Below are positions 35,379 to 46,922 of a stretch of DNA of 64,000 nt, in pieces (position 1 is the first letter of the stretch; every line of letters begins with the position of its first letter). This DNA is from Ophiura sarsii (lineage: Eukaryota > Echinodermata > Ophiuroidea > Amphilepidida > Ophiuridae). The translations under genes and the position numbers were made by a program. The notes under the pieces were generated by a model. It was not told the DNA's origin. It did no database searches and saw only the letters and a list, made by a program, of their open reading frames with translations. The stretch lies in contig CM069447.1 of NCBI GenBank assembly GCA_035610835.1, positions 55,614,048-55,678,047 of the forward strand, in the 5' to 3' direction.

Positions 35379-36027
35379 CTTAGAAATTTGAAATTTGGGA
35401 CATAATAGCAACCGCCCTCTGTTGATTTTTTTATCACAAAAAAGCTGTGTTGAGCCTGGTGGCGCTATTCATGGATGACAATTATACGACCACATGCCTA
35501 CATGTTATAAACATAGGTCGCTACAGGTGTTGAAACAATGAAAGGTGACATTAAATTAGAGAATTCACCAATGATAGATCTTAGATCATTGACGCATTGG
35601 ATGAAGAAAATACTGAACTTCAACGCAAAAACATTTTCGTGGAGAATTGCTCATCAGAAGAAATACAGTAGCTGCTTAAACTTTCCTAATTTGTCTTCAT
35701 CAGATTTAATTTTCATGTTGTACTATGCGTTGAGCTTCGTCGATTTCTCAGCAATTTTGTGTATAGATCGTTAAAATCGGCTAACTAAATCGTCTATTAT
35801 AGTGACACCAGTAATCGATTTTGAGAATGTAATACCTATAGATTATAATCTTGCGCTACTCTGGCAGTTCCCTCCGTAGCTCAATCGATAAGAGCGCTGT
35901 CTATGAATGCAAAGATTGCTGTGCTGCTGCTGGTTCGAATCCGCTTAGAATCACTTTTTTTAAAAGTAAAGCAACACGCAAGTCAAACGAGGGCGTCTTG
36001 AAAATAATTCCTCTCTAAGGGATGTGC
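35369..36027 (+). mobile_element. Inverted copy 2 of the 660-bp element
   Basis: Reverse complement of 33870-34536 with only a few differences. CAGT flanks it on both sides (35368 side and 36028-36031), which I read as a 4-bp target duplication. The conserved ORF is at 35538-35774. Confidence 0.85.
35870..35950 (+). tRNA. tRNA-like sequence (probably not functional)
   Basis: Mirror of 33948-34028: A box 35877-35895, B box 35932-35942. Same weak stems. Confidence 0.45.
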
Positions 36028-36477
36028 AGTGGCAACTCAGGACTACAAAATACACATCGCTGAACAAATCCTTCTCGTAACACTTAACATGTACCATCAA
36101 ACCCTCGGTCACCAATTTAAATTTGACATCATTGGATATGAATATAATGGCTTCCCATACTTTATGTATGATTTTACTCTTCTGACACTGAAGACTTTAC
36201 AACATAGGCCTATATTCTATACTTGAATATTATGAATCTAATGCCCCCCCATGCAACTTAACGTATGTATTTGCATCGATCTGTCATGTCTGTTGGTAAG
36301 CAGCTGACATTGTAGATTTTATATTAATGTTTGCTTATAAAAAAGTTCTACCACTTTATGAACCTGATGAAGACATAATGTCAAATCGTCGTTCACCATA
36401 CATGACTATTATTATGTCATTTTATTCTCTACAGCATTTTTGACACATCTCCTCGGCTACCTGATACCATTAAGGCC
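36028..36477. other. Intergenic, nothing recognised
   Basis: A 65-residue ORF (36029-36226) shows no motif. No element ends seen. Confidence 0.45.
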
Positions 36478-36841
36478 ACAAAAAAAGTAATGTTGTCCTC
36501 CACAGCCTTCAGAGAGGAGGTGCGGGCGGGTGGGTGGATTTTTTTTCTTTTTTTTTTCTTCTTCTTATACCAGTGGAAGCTCAAAGTTCTGCCATCAAGA
36601 AGTTGTAATCACTCTAAGAGTCGCACATATATGTTATAAACACTTAATTTAATATTCAATGCCATTTAAACTGTTAAAAAATAATCTGAAAAAGAAAAGA
36701 AAAATCTGAAAAAAGAAGAAAATCTGGAAAATGTCTGAAAAAACCAAAAAAAACCCAAAAATGGAGCGGCCCTAAATCTTACGAGCGGGCGGTCGAGGAC
36801 AACATTACATTTTTTTAGGGGGGGGGGGGGGGGGGGGGGGG
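36478..36841. mobile_element. MITE with AATGTTGTCCTC ends, adjoining a 24-base G run
   Basis: AAAAAAGTAATGTTGTCCTC at 36484 and its inverse GAGGACAACATTACATTTTTT at 36797. A run of 24 G follows at 36818-36841. The interior is A/T tracts. Confidence 0.65.
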
Positions 36842-37984
36842 CTAACCAATGATGTATATAATAGTTTGTTTTACAAGAATATGTAGTTATGTTCCAGGCT
36901 TATATCAATTCATTAATCATCAATGCTGCATATAATATGATCATCCTCTTCATTTTTCGTTTGACAAGAATATGTAATTATGTTCCAGGTTATATATATA
37001 GATTCTTTGCTTAGCTATAAAGTGCTCCAGCCTGGTTGATACAACAAATCTCGTAGGGAAGGTAAAGCCAATTGTAATGCAGTAAATGCCATAACAGGTA
37101 TTGAAAAAGGGAGAAATATAACCTTGGCATGTGTGATGGTGATACAGCACATAAACAAAAAGGGGAGGGGTGGGAACTCTGAGGCTGTCTGTTTTTCAAG
37201 ATATAGATGAAAACGAACAGAAAAAATAAAAAAAGTACTTTATATAGGTCCCATATTCTGGACTGTACTAGTATCGTCCGATAGAGGAACACCCAGTATC
37301 AGCTCGATAATACAAAGTCAGTGTTCCAGTATCGGACGATACTGGTACATATACAATGTTCAAGTATCGCGCGCTCTGGAACACAATTGTGTATTCGTAT
37401 TGTTAAATACTAGGACAAATCACTGCTGGTACATTAGTATGTGTACCCGTAGTATCGCCCGATACTGCAACAGTGAATATAAACAATTATGTTAAGTATG
37501 ACAATTAGAAAATATTAACTATAAAGCTTTTGATTCGTATTTATTTAAATAGAGGGGTTGTAATGCCGTTTTACCAGAATGAATAAACAAGCAAAACAAG
37601 CAATATTTGAAAGAAGCCTTCTTTATCTCGTTTATTGAAAACAACATATTGCGCAACACCTGCAGGTACCCTACATGCATGTGGTATCTGATGCGTAGAT
37701 GAAATTTACTTTATGTGGGTGCACAGGGCTCACATAAAAGTAATAAAAGTAAATTATAGGATCCACTATCACGAAGTTTGATCGTTTGTTCAGGATGTGT
37801 TTAGATTATCAAATTCAAACGTATCTCACATTGTTACGACTTGAAGAGGGAAATGAACGTGTCCGTATTATTCTCTATAGTTTTGAACCGCATTTAAAAC
37901 ATAAAAATGTGGTTGTGAAAGTATTGAATACTACTTTTAACATGTTTAAACACCATTTCAATGTATCAAAATTCAAATACTTAC
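36842..37984. other. Intergenic/intronic, imperfect palindromic GTATCGTCCGATAC motifs
   Basis: 37260-37460 contains several inverted copies of AGTATCG(T/C)(C)CGATACT around GGAACAC. TATGTTCCAGGTTATAT is duplicated near 36890 and 36980. No exon recognised. Confidence 0.5.
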
Positions 37985-38138
37985 ATGACATTTTCCAATA
38001 GTTCCTGGTCGGCATCATACGATTGTTTCCGTTCCACTGCGTACTTGTACTTGTCTCCCAATGATCCGATATCAATGATGTCAAGTGTGGCGCTCACTAC
38101 TCCTGAATCATACCATTCCTGATAAAACACCTGTGCCT
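37985..38138 (-). CDS. Secreted-protein gene, third exon
   Basis: 154 nt. The acceptor has a strong pyrimidine tract (ctctttctgtttcattgcactcttcag) and the donor is cat/gtaagt. It starts EAQVFYQEWYDSG and ends DADQELLENV plus AT. It lies in the same orientation as, and close to, a LINE fragment, but is not LINE sequence. Confidence 0.72.
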
Positions 38139-41100
38139 CTGAAGAGTGCAATGAAACAGAAAGAGACATAACCATGTCAATGGTCGATGTACAATAATAA
38201 TAATAACACACATTTATAGAGCGCTTTACTTTAGTGAGATCTAAACTCAAAGCGCTGTACAACATATAAATAAAAGATTAAAGCAAAAATACAACAATAA
38301 TCATAAAACTGCAGAGATAAACATACACAGAGTCAAATGCATATTTAAACAAGAGATATGAATGTGTATGGCATTAAAAATGCATTATGAAATGAAAGAT
38401 CATCAAACAAATACACATCAATTAGATTTCCAAGTTAAATAAGTAGGTCTTAAGTCGCGACTTGAACTCCTGAACTGAACCTGCCTGGCGTATGTCCATT
38501 GGGAGAGTGTTCCATAATTTAGGGCCCGCGATGGAGAAAGCTCTATCACCGAAAGACTTCATTTTGCTTTTTGGAACAACAAGAAACTCATGGGAGCCAG
38601 AGCGAAGGTTAGCCGTTGGAATATAAGGTTTCAGCAATTCAGACACATAACTTGGACCAGCATTGTTAAGTGATTTATTCACAATGAGCAGGAGCTTGTA
38701 CAGTCCTCAAGGATGCGTCAGTTAATAACTGGAGCCAGTACACAACACATACCACACATACCCGTCACACTATCCCGCGTGTTCAAAACCAAAGTGAGAA
38801 AATGTAAACTGCACTTTGTTTCATTTGTTTGGTGTTGCGGGATGTAGCGTTTTTAAGAGTAACATTGCGTACCAGTCAAAAGAAAATCACAAATTGTTTT
38901 GTGTAATTGAATAGTTCAATGGTTTATTAATAACATGATGCCAATTCTATAGTCCAATTTCTGTGGCGTGCTACTGTGATCCTGTCTTTTATAAACGGAA
39001 AACACGGGTTCGATTCCCGAAATTCCATTATGTTTTTTTTTAAATGATGGTGACTTAATGAAATAATTCAATTTGTTGGCCCAGGTATTGACATACCTTT
39101 AGTATTTATTTATTATTAATCAATTGATTTATTAAATGTGTATGTATTATTATTTTGTATTCATCTTTCTATTTAATTTTAACGTACTTATTATTTTATT
39201 CATAATAATATTTGATCATTCATTCTTTCATTTATATAACTAGGCATTGTGTTATTTCATTTATTTATCTATGTATTCCTTTATTTCAATAGTATTTGAT
39301 TTCATGTTAATTAATTAATTAATTTGATTGATTGGTTGGTTGACCGATTGTTTGAAATTATTTGTAACATTTTGTATGCATCATTGTGGATAGATTTGAA
39401 ATATTTTATAATAAACTTGTCATAAATGTATCATTGAGTAAATAAGGCATAAATTGATAATGAAATGTATGATAGAAATCTCCCATTTATCATCACGATA
39501 ATTATATCCATCGGGCAAATCAGAAATTATCATTTAGTTATGCTTCAACTTACTCTTGGCAGGCCCGTAAGACACTTTTTTCAAAAAAAGGGGGGGGGGG
39601 GGGAGTTTTCAAAAAAAAAATCACCGGAAGTGATAGAGCTAGTTTTTTTCCGTCGGAGACACGCTGATTATCTAATTTTTCTGTTCCATTATGGTGTCAT
39701 AGTTTACCTTTCTTGTTGGTCGACGCACAGAAATACCGGAAGCCACCGTCGCCCCCCCGCCCCCTCCCCCCTCCATCTGACGGGCCTGCTTGGGTCCCGT
39801 CAGGTATAAGATTTAGCGTAAATTACTCGCAATTTACTAGCCTAGCTTACCCCGGTTTAGGTTACGTCTCAGTTACTTGCGAGGTAGCTCTATATTCTTC
39901 AGCTACCCGCCATTGGTGCACTCGGCCGCATATTATTATGTAGGAAAAGTAGAGTTACAGGTAGAATTTCAAAGTCTCACCGCATGATTTACAACACATT
40001 ATAATGTATACGATAAGCTTACTAGAAATGCAGTTCTCAAACAACCATCTTGTCCTACTTGAGATAGGCCTACTACCATTGTTTGAAGGTTCCCAAAGTA
40101 GTGCTTTATGAAGAATTCTGTTATCAAGGTAGTACTTAACCTTAATAATACACAACAAAAATTAACATATGCAAACAGAGTTGCAATAACATTTGACATT
40201 TGACATTTGATATTAAAGTATCCCATGCATTCACCGTGTCCGATTGATGAAACGATATTTATAATGCATTGTACCAGATGTTTTGCAGACATAATTAACT
40301 CGAGCCCACGCATACTGTGGATGACCTCATAATTGTTCGGACCTTTCAGAACGACCATCAAAATGTAGTTTTATCCCAAAATCTACATTTAAAGAAGAAA
40401 ACTGAAAAATCATTTTGTACAATTTTTAGGTATAATGTTTAGCCACAGAATTGATACTAACCCTTACAGCCCCGTATCCCATGAAATCCCATTTCCCAGC
40501 CTGTCGGTTCCACCTGGCGCTGAGGTTTTTGTGTGAAATAATGGCCCCGGGCTATATAGCTGGGCGAATACACTTGCCCAGCATAGCTTCCCCCGTGGCG
40601 CAGTTGGTAGAGCGTTCGACCGTCAACCGAGAGGTCGTGGGTTCAAACCCCGGGGCGTGGCACCCCTTGTTGTGTGTGGTTTTTTTACTTGAAAAATGTT
40701 TTGTTGGAAAATCCACCGGGAGTGTTAGGGCTAATATATGAATTTGTTCACTGAACGAGAGTGAACATGTATGGCGTTATTTCATGACAGCGCTAAAATG
40801 AATTTATTTTGATCGAAAATCACAATAGAGCTTGAAACTACTTGCCACACTTTACGCTTTCCACGTGGCAGTCGTCTGCAGACGACAGTTCCAGAATTTC
40901 ACAAAATGTTTCAACAATGTCAACTTTATTGAATTTCTTCATCGTATTTGGAATCACCATAAGAACAAACATGCCTAGTATTGGTTCAATAATTCTTGAG
41001 ATAGACTTTGGAATTTGGGAAAGGTTTCTGAAGAATCTGTTTCTATTGGTAAAACTTATAGCCACGTGGAAAGCGTAAGTACCCCCTACTTATAATTATT

Positions 41101-44100
41101 CATATACATAGAACAGTAAACAAGTGAACAATTGGGCTAAAATCTGGTCCCCCACATTTATATGTCCATATGATTAGGCGGGTAAAGTGTAAAATATTGC
41201 ATTTTTCTTATAAGGGAAGACATCAAAACTCGACCGCCCGTTGACCGCCGGTTACGTTCGGTTCCGCCCGGTTCTTTCATGTCAAATGTTTTACTGGTAT
41301 ATGAATATTCACGCATGCAACACTGAACAACCGCCGGTTGACTTAATGCTGTAACCGGACCAATTTACACTATCAATCTGTTACTTTGCGGTCATAATAG
41401 CTCTCTCTATAATCATTCTATAAAAAAAACCATTCATACACTTTCGGTATTGATTTTAAAAAGTTAATTGAGCTATAAACAGATTGAAAAAGCCAACCCC
41501 AGCGAAAATCAATAGCTGTATTGTACTGGTTGTCAACTGAGACTTGTTCAAGATGTTATTGCTCACGCGTGTGACGAGGTACTATCAACCGGTCGTGTTC
41601 ACCAGAGTGTAACTATTTGACCTCATTATGTGTGTATATTATAACAGACGACACGTTTTGTGAGAACCGGGCGGAACCGGCCGTAACCGGCGGTTGCCAG
41701 GCGGTCGAGTTTTGACGTGGTCCCTAACAATGGTTGTGCATACTATGATGTATTACCCGTAAGTACGACGTATACCTAAGTATATTCAGCAGAAATAAAC
41801 ATAATGTAGGCTACTCATCGTCACGCACACTTTGAGCGTGTTTGTAAGGGGGAACATACCGTTAATTACCGGTAAGTGCCCAGTGAAAACAGCCAGTTAC
41901 CGGTATTTTTTGTAACCGCAAAAACCTTCACAAACCAGGTTTGGTACGGATAAGAAACGGCAAGTTTCCCAGTAGAAACAGCCAGCCGATCAATCTTACC
42001 GTTATGTGCCGTGAACCGTGTCACGCTGGATCAAACACATCGTAAGGCATTCTTTTTCAGGCTGGGCGGCATTGTTTGGTATAACAAAAGGTCAAATGTC
42101 GTGGCCCATCGACTAGGATCGATACACTTCGCGGTAACTTTCCGCGAGTAGAAACAGGGGAGATTAAAAAGTTACCGGTAAATCTTACCGGTTAACCTTA
42201 GGCCCTACCGTTAACTTTGGAGTGTCCCAGTAGAAACACGCTCTATAAAAAGCCTATTATGTTATCACAGGTTAATTACAGAACCCATGCACTTTAATGG
42301 ACTCTACTACTACACAATAACAACACGTAGGGCGAAGGACACGGGTTCGATTCTTTTGCTTAGAGTCAATCGATATACACACACACACAACCTCTATAAC
42401 CATAATACATTTTCTTGAATCTCGCAATATAATCTTTTATTGAATCGGTCTTCGTCTTGCCTACCCTCTTTTCCATGTGCGATTCGACCATCCTGAAGTA
42501 CGTATACACTGTCGTCGGTGTCCTTTGAAGCCATCTCTGCGGCGTCTCTGAGCTTAACCAACTCTTCCCATTCTCCAATCATTGTCTCCAGTAGAGATCG
42601 GAAATCTCCCTGGGTGGTCTCGCCCCAATGATCACCTATCATAGAGCAAATTAACGTAACAATATTATCAGAATTCAATATGAACATTTTATAATGGTCA
42701 TTTTTATGACACTCAAGATAACACCCTTTTGCCCAGCATACATGTATGTATTGTGACTGTTTATAGAGCTTCATAACTGTGGAGCAGACATTTTTTGTAT
42801 ATGTAACTCCATGTACATGTCAGCCTAAACCGGGACCGGGAAAACCCATATAAGCTCCCCAACTTAGTGTGAAATCCCTATATTTGTCCTAGATCAGGAT
42901 ATTTGAATGGGCATTTCGTTATCCAAAGAGGTTTTTTGCTGAATCCTTACAAGCTTGTAATGAAGTGCATGTAATACAATTGTTAAAATGTACAAATCCT
43001 TAAGTGTACATCAAAATTGAGGGCGCAGCTTCCAAAACATCACCGAATAAACCTCATGCTAATTTGTGTCCCTAGAAAAAAAATCGTAGGATCACAGCAG
43101 ATAAATAAATATTGCCTGGTCAGTTCCATCGTGTAGACCTATTCCAATTACCATGTTAACCATATTGAGAGTAATCACAATGAATATTACATGACGGGAT
43201 AATTTTAACACTTTTCTCGCGACAGCCGTCTGCAGAAGACATTTTCAAAATTTCTCAAAATGTTTCAAAAATGTCAAGATTATTAAATGGTACCCCCAAA
43301 TGTGTAATTACTATGGGAAATGCATTAAAATAAGTACAAACATCCCTATTATTCTGGTATGGGTTCAGTAATTCTTGAGACTTGGAAAGGTTTCTGAAAA
43401 ATATGTTTGATAGGGTAAACTAGCCACGTGGAAAGAGTTAATAGATGCTACTTGCTTCGCTAAACGAAATAACGGATTTCAATATATTCATAAACATCAT
43501 TGCCCCGTACGTCGGCTGCATGTGTGGACCTTTCCCATTTACCCTCACTGCTCACAAGAACTTCTTGTGATGGTAAATGGAATAGGTCCACACATGCAAG
43601 GTCCACTATCATGACTATGGGCTTTCATGACGACTGCGGCAGTGCGGCAGATGCTATTATTATCTTCGCTGCGATATAACGAATTTCAAACTGTACGCGA
43701 CTTACCCCAAACAAATCATGCGTAAATGCATGACACTTTTTAACCTCACGGGTAAATTGCGCGCTGTGAAACGTATCATTATCATGATTATAGCAAGGAC
43801 GCATTTGATCTTAATTCTTCTTTGGACTAAGTCAAAGGCAAATCCGATGAGAACTTCACAGATTTGGAGAAGTGTTATGAAAACATTCACCATTTGTTAC
43901 TGTATATTCCTACCGTACGCACGGTAATCGTACTTGGTATCGGCAGTACAATGTAACTGTAGTTAAAGGGACACTAAGAGATGTGTTGGAGGCAGCGCCC
44001 TCAATTATGATAAAAACTAAGATTAGTTTATTTTTATAATTGTATTACATGTATGAACTTACACCTATAAGGATTAAGAAAAATCAGCTCTCTTTGTACC

Positions 44101-44818
44101 AGAAAACGTCGATTCAAAAAATGCTGGTCCCGCGGGACCAGCATTTTACGTCCGACAGTATCCCCGTGCAGTACGCGTGATACATAACGCGAACCATATT
44201 TGCATAGAGGGCGTTTTTCAATAAATAGCGATGATATTGTTTTAATCTAGTTTTGCTGTGTTTTTTGTTAGTAGAAACAACAATAATGGCGATTTTTAAT
44301 GTTCATCTTGAATTCTGAAGTAAATTTTTAAACATTTAAACTTTTCAACACCACTTAATGTCCCTTTAATATCAAATAAACCCATCAAACACGGACAACA
44401 AACATTGTGGCGGACAACCAAAATGTCCTGGCTTGGTTGTCCCTCTTAATTCGGACACTGTCCTCTATAGGGTGGTTGTCTAATTGCGAGACAAATAAGT
44501 CTGGAATCCAGGCCTCGGCTATTGAAGAAAATAAATCATTCCTCTATCTATAGGGTGGGGTGCAATTATTTTCTGGAATAGCCCAATGGCCCAACTGCAC
44601 TGTCTTACCGGTTTCAGTGTATTTAGCAGTACAGCAGCTCAGAAGTACCGGCGATAAAGCCAACAGGAACGCAATCTTGACAGCCATGATGTCCAGTAGA
44701 TTAACAGAAATACAGCTTGTTGCTTACAAGATGTTCAGTGTGAAAGTGCGATTTAATCGAGTGTTCTTATGGTGTTAATCGGTGGTAAAATGAATTGCAA
44801 AATGCCGCTGGTTTTATA
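37985..44818 (-). CDS. Unrecognised small secreted protein gene (signal-peptide exon + 2 exons)
   Basis: The minus-strand model joins 44687-44609, 42635-42465 and 38138-37985. The first exon gives 26 codons beginning MAVKIAFLLALSPVLLSCCT, a clear signal peptide (short basic n-region, hydrophobic core, small residues before the likely cut), and leaves one base. The second adds 56 codons (acidic, with EWEELVKLRDAAEM) and leaves one base. The third starts with two bases, then AQVFYQEWYDSGVVSATLDI, 50 codons, and leaves AT. All three phases agree and the acceptors and donors are consensus. The mature part has no Cys in these exons and looks helical. I do not recognise the family. At least one 3' exon is missing from the model. 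Confidence 0.7.
38190..38710 (-). mobile_element. CR1/L2-type LINE 3' end (5'-truncated)
   Basis: The minus-strand ORF 38422-38682 reads SLNNAGPSYVSELL, then FGDRAFSIAGPKLWNTLP and FKSRLKTYLF, the hallmark C-terminus of CR1/L2 reverse transcriptase proteins. The 3' tail has GCGCTTT..AAAGCGCTGTACA and ends in a TTA microsatellite at about 38196. 5'-truncated, dead copy in an intron of the secreted-protein gene. Confidence 0.9.
39560..39788. mobile_element. 229-bp MITE, CAGGCCCGT ends, 5-bp duplication
   Basis: CAGGCCCGT and its inverse ACGGGCCTG, with CTTGG repeated at 39555-39559 and 39789-39793. It contains a 14-base G run (39590-39603) and a C-rich right part. Non-coding. Confidence 0.75.
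39795..39935 (+). repeat. Dispersed repeat with copy at 55535-55690
   Basis: AGGTATAAGATTTAGCGTAAA through CTAGCTTACCCC to GCCATTGGTGCACTCGGCCG matches 55535-55690 in reverse, with scattered changes. Confidence 0.75.
40590..40664 (+). tRNA. tRNA-Asp-like sequence (GTC), probably pseudogene or SINE head
   Basis: A box TGGCGCAGTTGGTAGAGC and B box GGTTCAAACCC at tRNA spacing. The anticodon loop would be CCGTCAA, giving GTC (Asp), but position 33 is C rather than T, and the acceptor and T stem pair imperfectly. The ORF through it (AQLVERSTVNREVVGSNP) is the usual by-product of a tRNA. Confidence 0.5.
40852..41078. mobile_element. 227-bp MITE with 18-bp perfect TIRs
   Basis: TTACGCTTTCCACGTGGC and its exact inverse. 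ORFs on both strands inside are not conserved in the related copy. In the intron between secreted-protein exons. Confidence 0.85.
41224..41716. mobile_element. About 493-bp MITE with 54-bp TIRs
   Basis: CAAAACTCGACCGCC, CCGCCGGTTACG and GGTTCCGCCCGGTTCT at the left are matched in inverse at 41663-41716. Non-coding. Confidence 0.87.
41834..42243. mobile_element. 410-bp MITE with GAGCGTGTTT ends
   Basis: GAGCGTGTTT and AAACACGCTC, with CAGTAGAAACA and TTACCGGTAA motifs repeated inside. No clear target duplication. Confidence 0.65.
42465..42635 (-). CDS. Secreted-protein gene, second exon
   Basis: 171 nt, acceptor tgctctatgatag, donor gagg/gtaggc. It reads GDHWGETTQGDFRSLLETM, then EWEELVKLRDAAEM and ends DGRIAHGKE. 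The frame runs open past the donor for another 24 codons, so a retained-intron end at 42394 is possible. Confidence 0.7.
43211..43440. mobile_element. Diverged copy of the 40852 MITE
   Basis: Shares CCGTCTGCAGA, AATTTCTCAAAATGTTTC, GGTTCAGTAATTCTTGAGA, GGAAAGGTTTCTGAA and GCCACGTGGAAAG in the same order, with a damaged left end. Confidence 0.8.
43518..43597. repeat. Hairpin, 26-bp arms
   Basis: GCATGTGTGGACC..CCATTTACC at 43518-43543 and its inverse at 43572-43597, with a 28-base loop. Confidence 0.8.
43967..44365. mobile_element. 399-bp piggyBac-like MITE with TTAA target site
   Basis: AGGGACACTAAG and CTTAATGTCCCT ends, with TTAA at 43963-43966 and 44366-44369. TTAA duplication is typical of piggyBac. 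It contains a perfect 30-bp palindrome at 44117-44146. Confidence 0.8.
44609..44687 (-). CDS. Secreted-protein gene, first coding exon (signal peptide)
   Basis: ATG at 44687-44685 is the first in frame after an upstream TAA. 26 codons end in AKYTET, then G/gtaaga. The hydrophobic core AFLLALSPVLL marks a signal peptide. It lies inside duplicated module A1. Confidence 0.75.
44812..44818 (-). promoter_or_regulatory. TATA box of secreted-protein gene
   Basis: TATAAAA on the minus strand, 125 bases before the ATG. A start about 30 bases downstream would leave a 5' UTR of about 95 nt. It is conserved exactly in the A2 copy at 52392-52398. Confidence 0.6.
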
Positions 44819-45159
44819 CGTTATATTATGGGGGCACGCCCTCAGGAGTCTTGTTATCGTGCATTACAGTGACCAGTCATCATCAGCGATGCGAGGAGAG
44901 TGTTAAGGGTTGTCCAAAATAATATAATAAGAAGAAGATATTTCTATAGCGCCGAATAATTTGCTCGGAACAAATTGTACCACAAGCTTGCTGCAAGCTA
45001 CGGTATTCGTGACTTTCAAAAACTCCGCAGATAGCAATGTTTTACCTTCCTTGCACCACAATCACTACTTTCATGAGATATTCTACTAACATAAGACAAC
45101 CCTTTTTATGTATGTCTTACCAGGCGCGGATACAGGGGGGGGGGGGGGGCGACGGTCGA

Positions 45160-46202
45160 ATGGTTAGATAAGGGTTCTTTGAGTAAGCTCGGGGTTCGAT
45201 GTAGAACCTTCTGCACTCAAGGAACCTTTAATGGTTCTAAGAAGGATACAAATGGTTCCAAACCCAGAATGGAAGGTTCTTCCTGAGTCAATGGTTCCTT
45301 ATAGATCCTTAAAATACGAAATAAAGGGTTTCATGAAAAGCTGTGAGAGTTCATTATAATTACTTGCACTTCATAACTATTTGACACACGGGTTCCAGTC
45401 AACATCAATCGTGGGCCCTCATGGGACCCTTAATATTTTGTCCACTTTGGCCTGTATACGGGCCGAAGTGGACAACATATTAAGGGTCCCATGAGGGCCC
45501 ACTGTGGACCCACGGTCGATGTTGGCTGGGGTGTGCATCGGCTTCTTCTTTAAAATTAACACCATGGAAAGTAGATTTCGTAAGGATTTATATATCCATT
45601 TTATTAACATGATTAATTCAAGACGTCACTCACTTAGTGATTGTTCACAAACCAGATACATGCATTATATTAATGAAGTAAATTAGAAAAGTATGCAAAA
45701 AGCAAAATAAAATGGTGCTTGAAACAATCTATTTCTAAATCTAAATATTTCTAAAGAATCCTAAGTGTTCTATACTAACAAAACTGAAGAACCTTTTTTG
45801 GTTCTTTAAAGAACCTTTCAAGAGGGTTCTTTAACCCTGAAGAACCCTCAGGGTTCCATATAGAGGACAACACTGAAGAACATTTTGTGGTTCTTTAAAG
45901 AACCTTTCAAGAGGGTTCTTTAACCCTGGAGAACCCTCAGGGTTCCATATAGAGGACAAAACTGAAGAACCTTTTTTGGTTCTTTAAAGAACCTTTCAAG
46001 AGGGTTTTTAACCCTGAAGAACCCTTAGGGTTCCATATAGAGGACAAAACTGAAGAACCTTCTTTTTGTTCGATAACAAACCTTTCAAGAGGGTTCTTCA
46101 ATGAAATGGTTCTTGGGAAGAAGACATGAGGGATCCATATGGAGGACAACGTGAGGAACTAAGTTATTGTTCTAAGTTCAACCTTTTTTTGCTGAGAGTG
46201 TA
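45160..46202. mobile_element. GAACC-minisatellite element, left end lost
   Basis: The right end is CCTTTTTTTGCTGAGAGTGTA. The matching left TIR, present in A2, is replaced here by a G-run sequence. It contains about four units of an 85-bp minisatellite (45785-46150) with GGTTCTTTAAAGAACC and a long hairpin at 45404-45530. Confidence 0.8.
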
Positions 46203-46922
46203 AGAAATATCAATCAATGGACGAATGCATTCTTGATTTATATAGATGTATTTATTGATAGGCATACAACAGTCAAAGCCAAAGAGCTGTTGAAGTATGC
46301 TTAGTGATCAGGTCCTACGCCGAGAATATGACGAACTCGGTGTAGTTAGTTTATGACGTAAAATTTAGGAAGAAGCAAGCGCGAAACCGACGGGGTTCAT
46401 GCGCTAATATCGACATGAAGTTGTACGCAGGAATGTTAATGCATAGCACAATGATGCCAACACAAGCTTCATTCACCAGGTCATATATTATAGTCGGAAC
46501 GCCTTTGACCCCAAATTATTAGGAACGAGGGCGTCCTAACGTAAACACGAACAATTCAAATGTATTCAATGACCTATTTATAAATAACTAACACTTATTT
46601 AGGACGAAATATATATATACAAAAGGAGCCTGCCGTTGATCGTTTACCCACTAACCTACGATGAAGCATACATCTATTTTACTTCATACTGTTTTATCGA
46701 ATCAATATATTATTCAGTCACCAACGTCCCGAAATGTGAGATTTCGTGCTACTGCATGGGCGTAAAAACTGACATGAACTGGAAGAAATGGTAGCCAATC
46801 TTTAGATGAAAACGTCCGTAAATCCCTTATTTTACAACGTCGTAAAAAATCCATCTATACAGTGGCATATTATAATGATTTGTTTGATATCCTTCGTGTT
46901 TGAAAGAGTAATAGTGTTTAAG

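Noticed and set aside
34124..35774. Conserved 78-residue ORF in both palindrome arms
   Set aside because: Conserved only because the arms are near-identical DNA; no motif or start context supports a protein.
40451..40741. 96-residue ORF containing AQLVERSTVNREVVGSNP
   Set aside because: That string is the usual translation of a tRNA-like sequence.
44560..44778. Plus-strand ORF conserved in A1 and A2
   Set aside because: It is the antisense shadow of the signal-peptide exon; the minus strand has the ATG, signal peptide, donor and TATA box.
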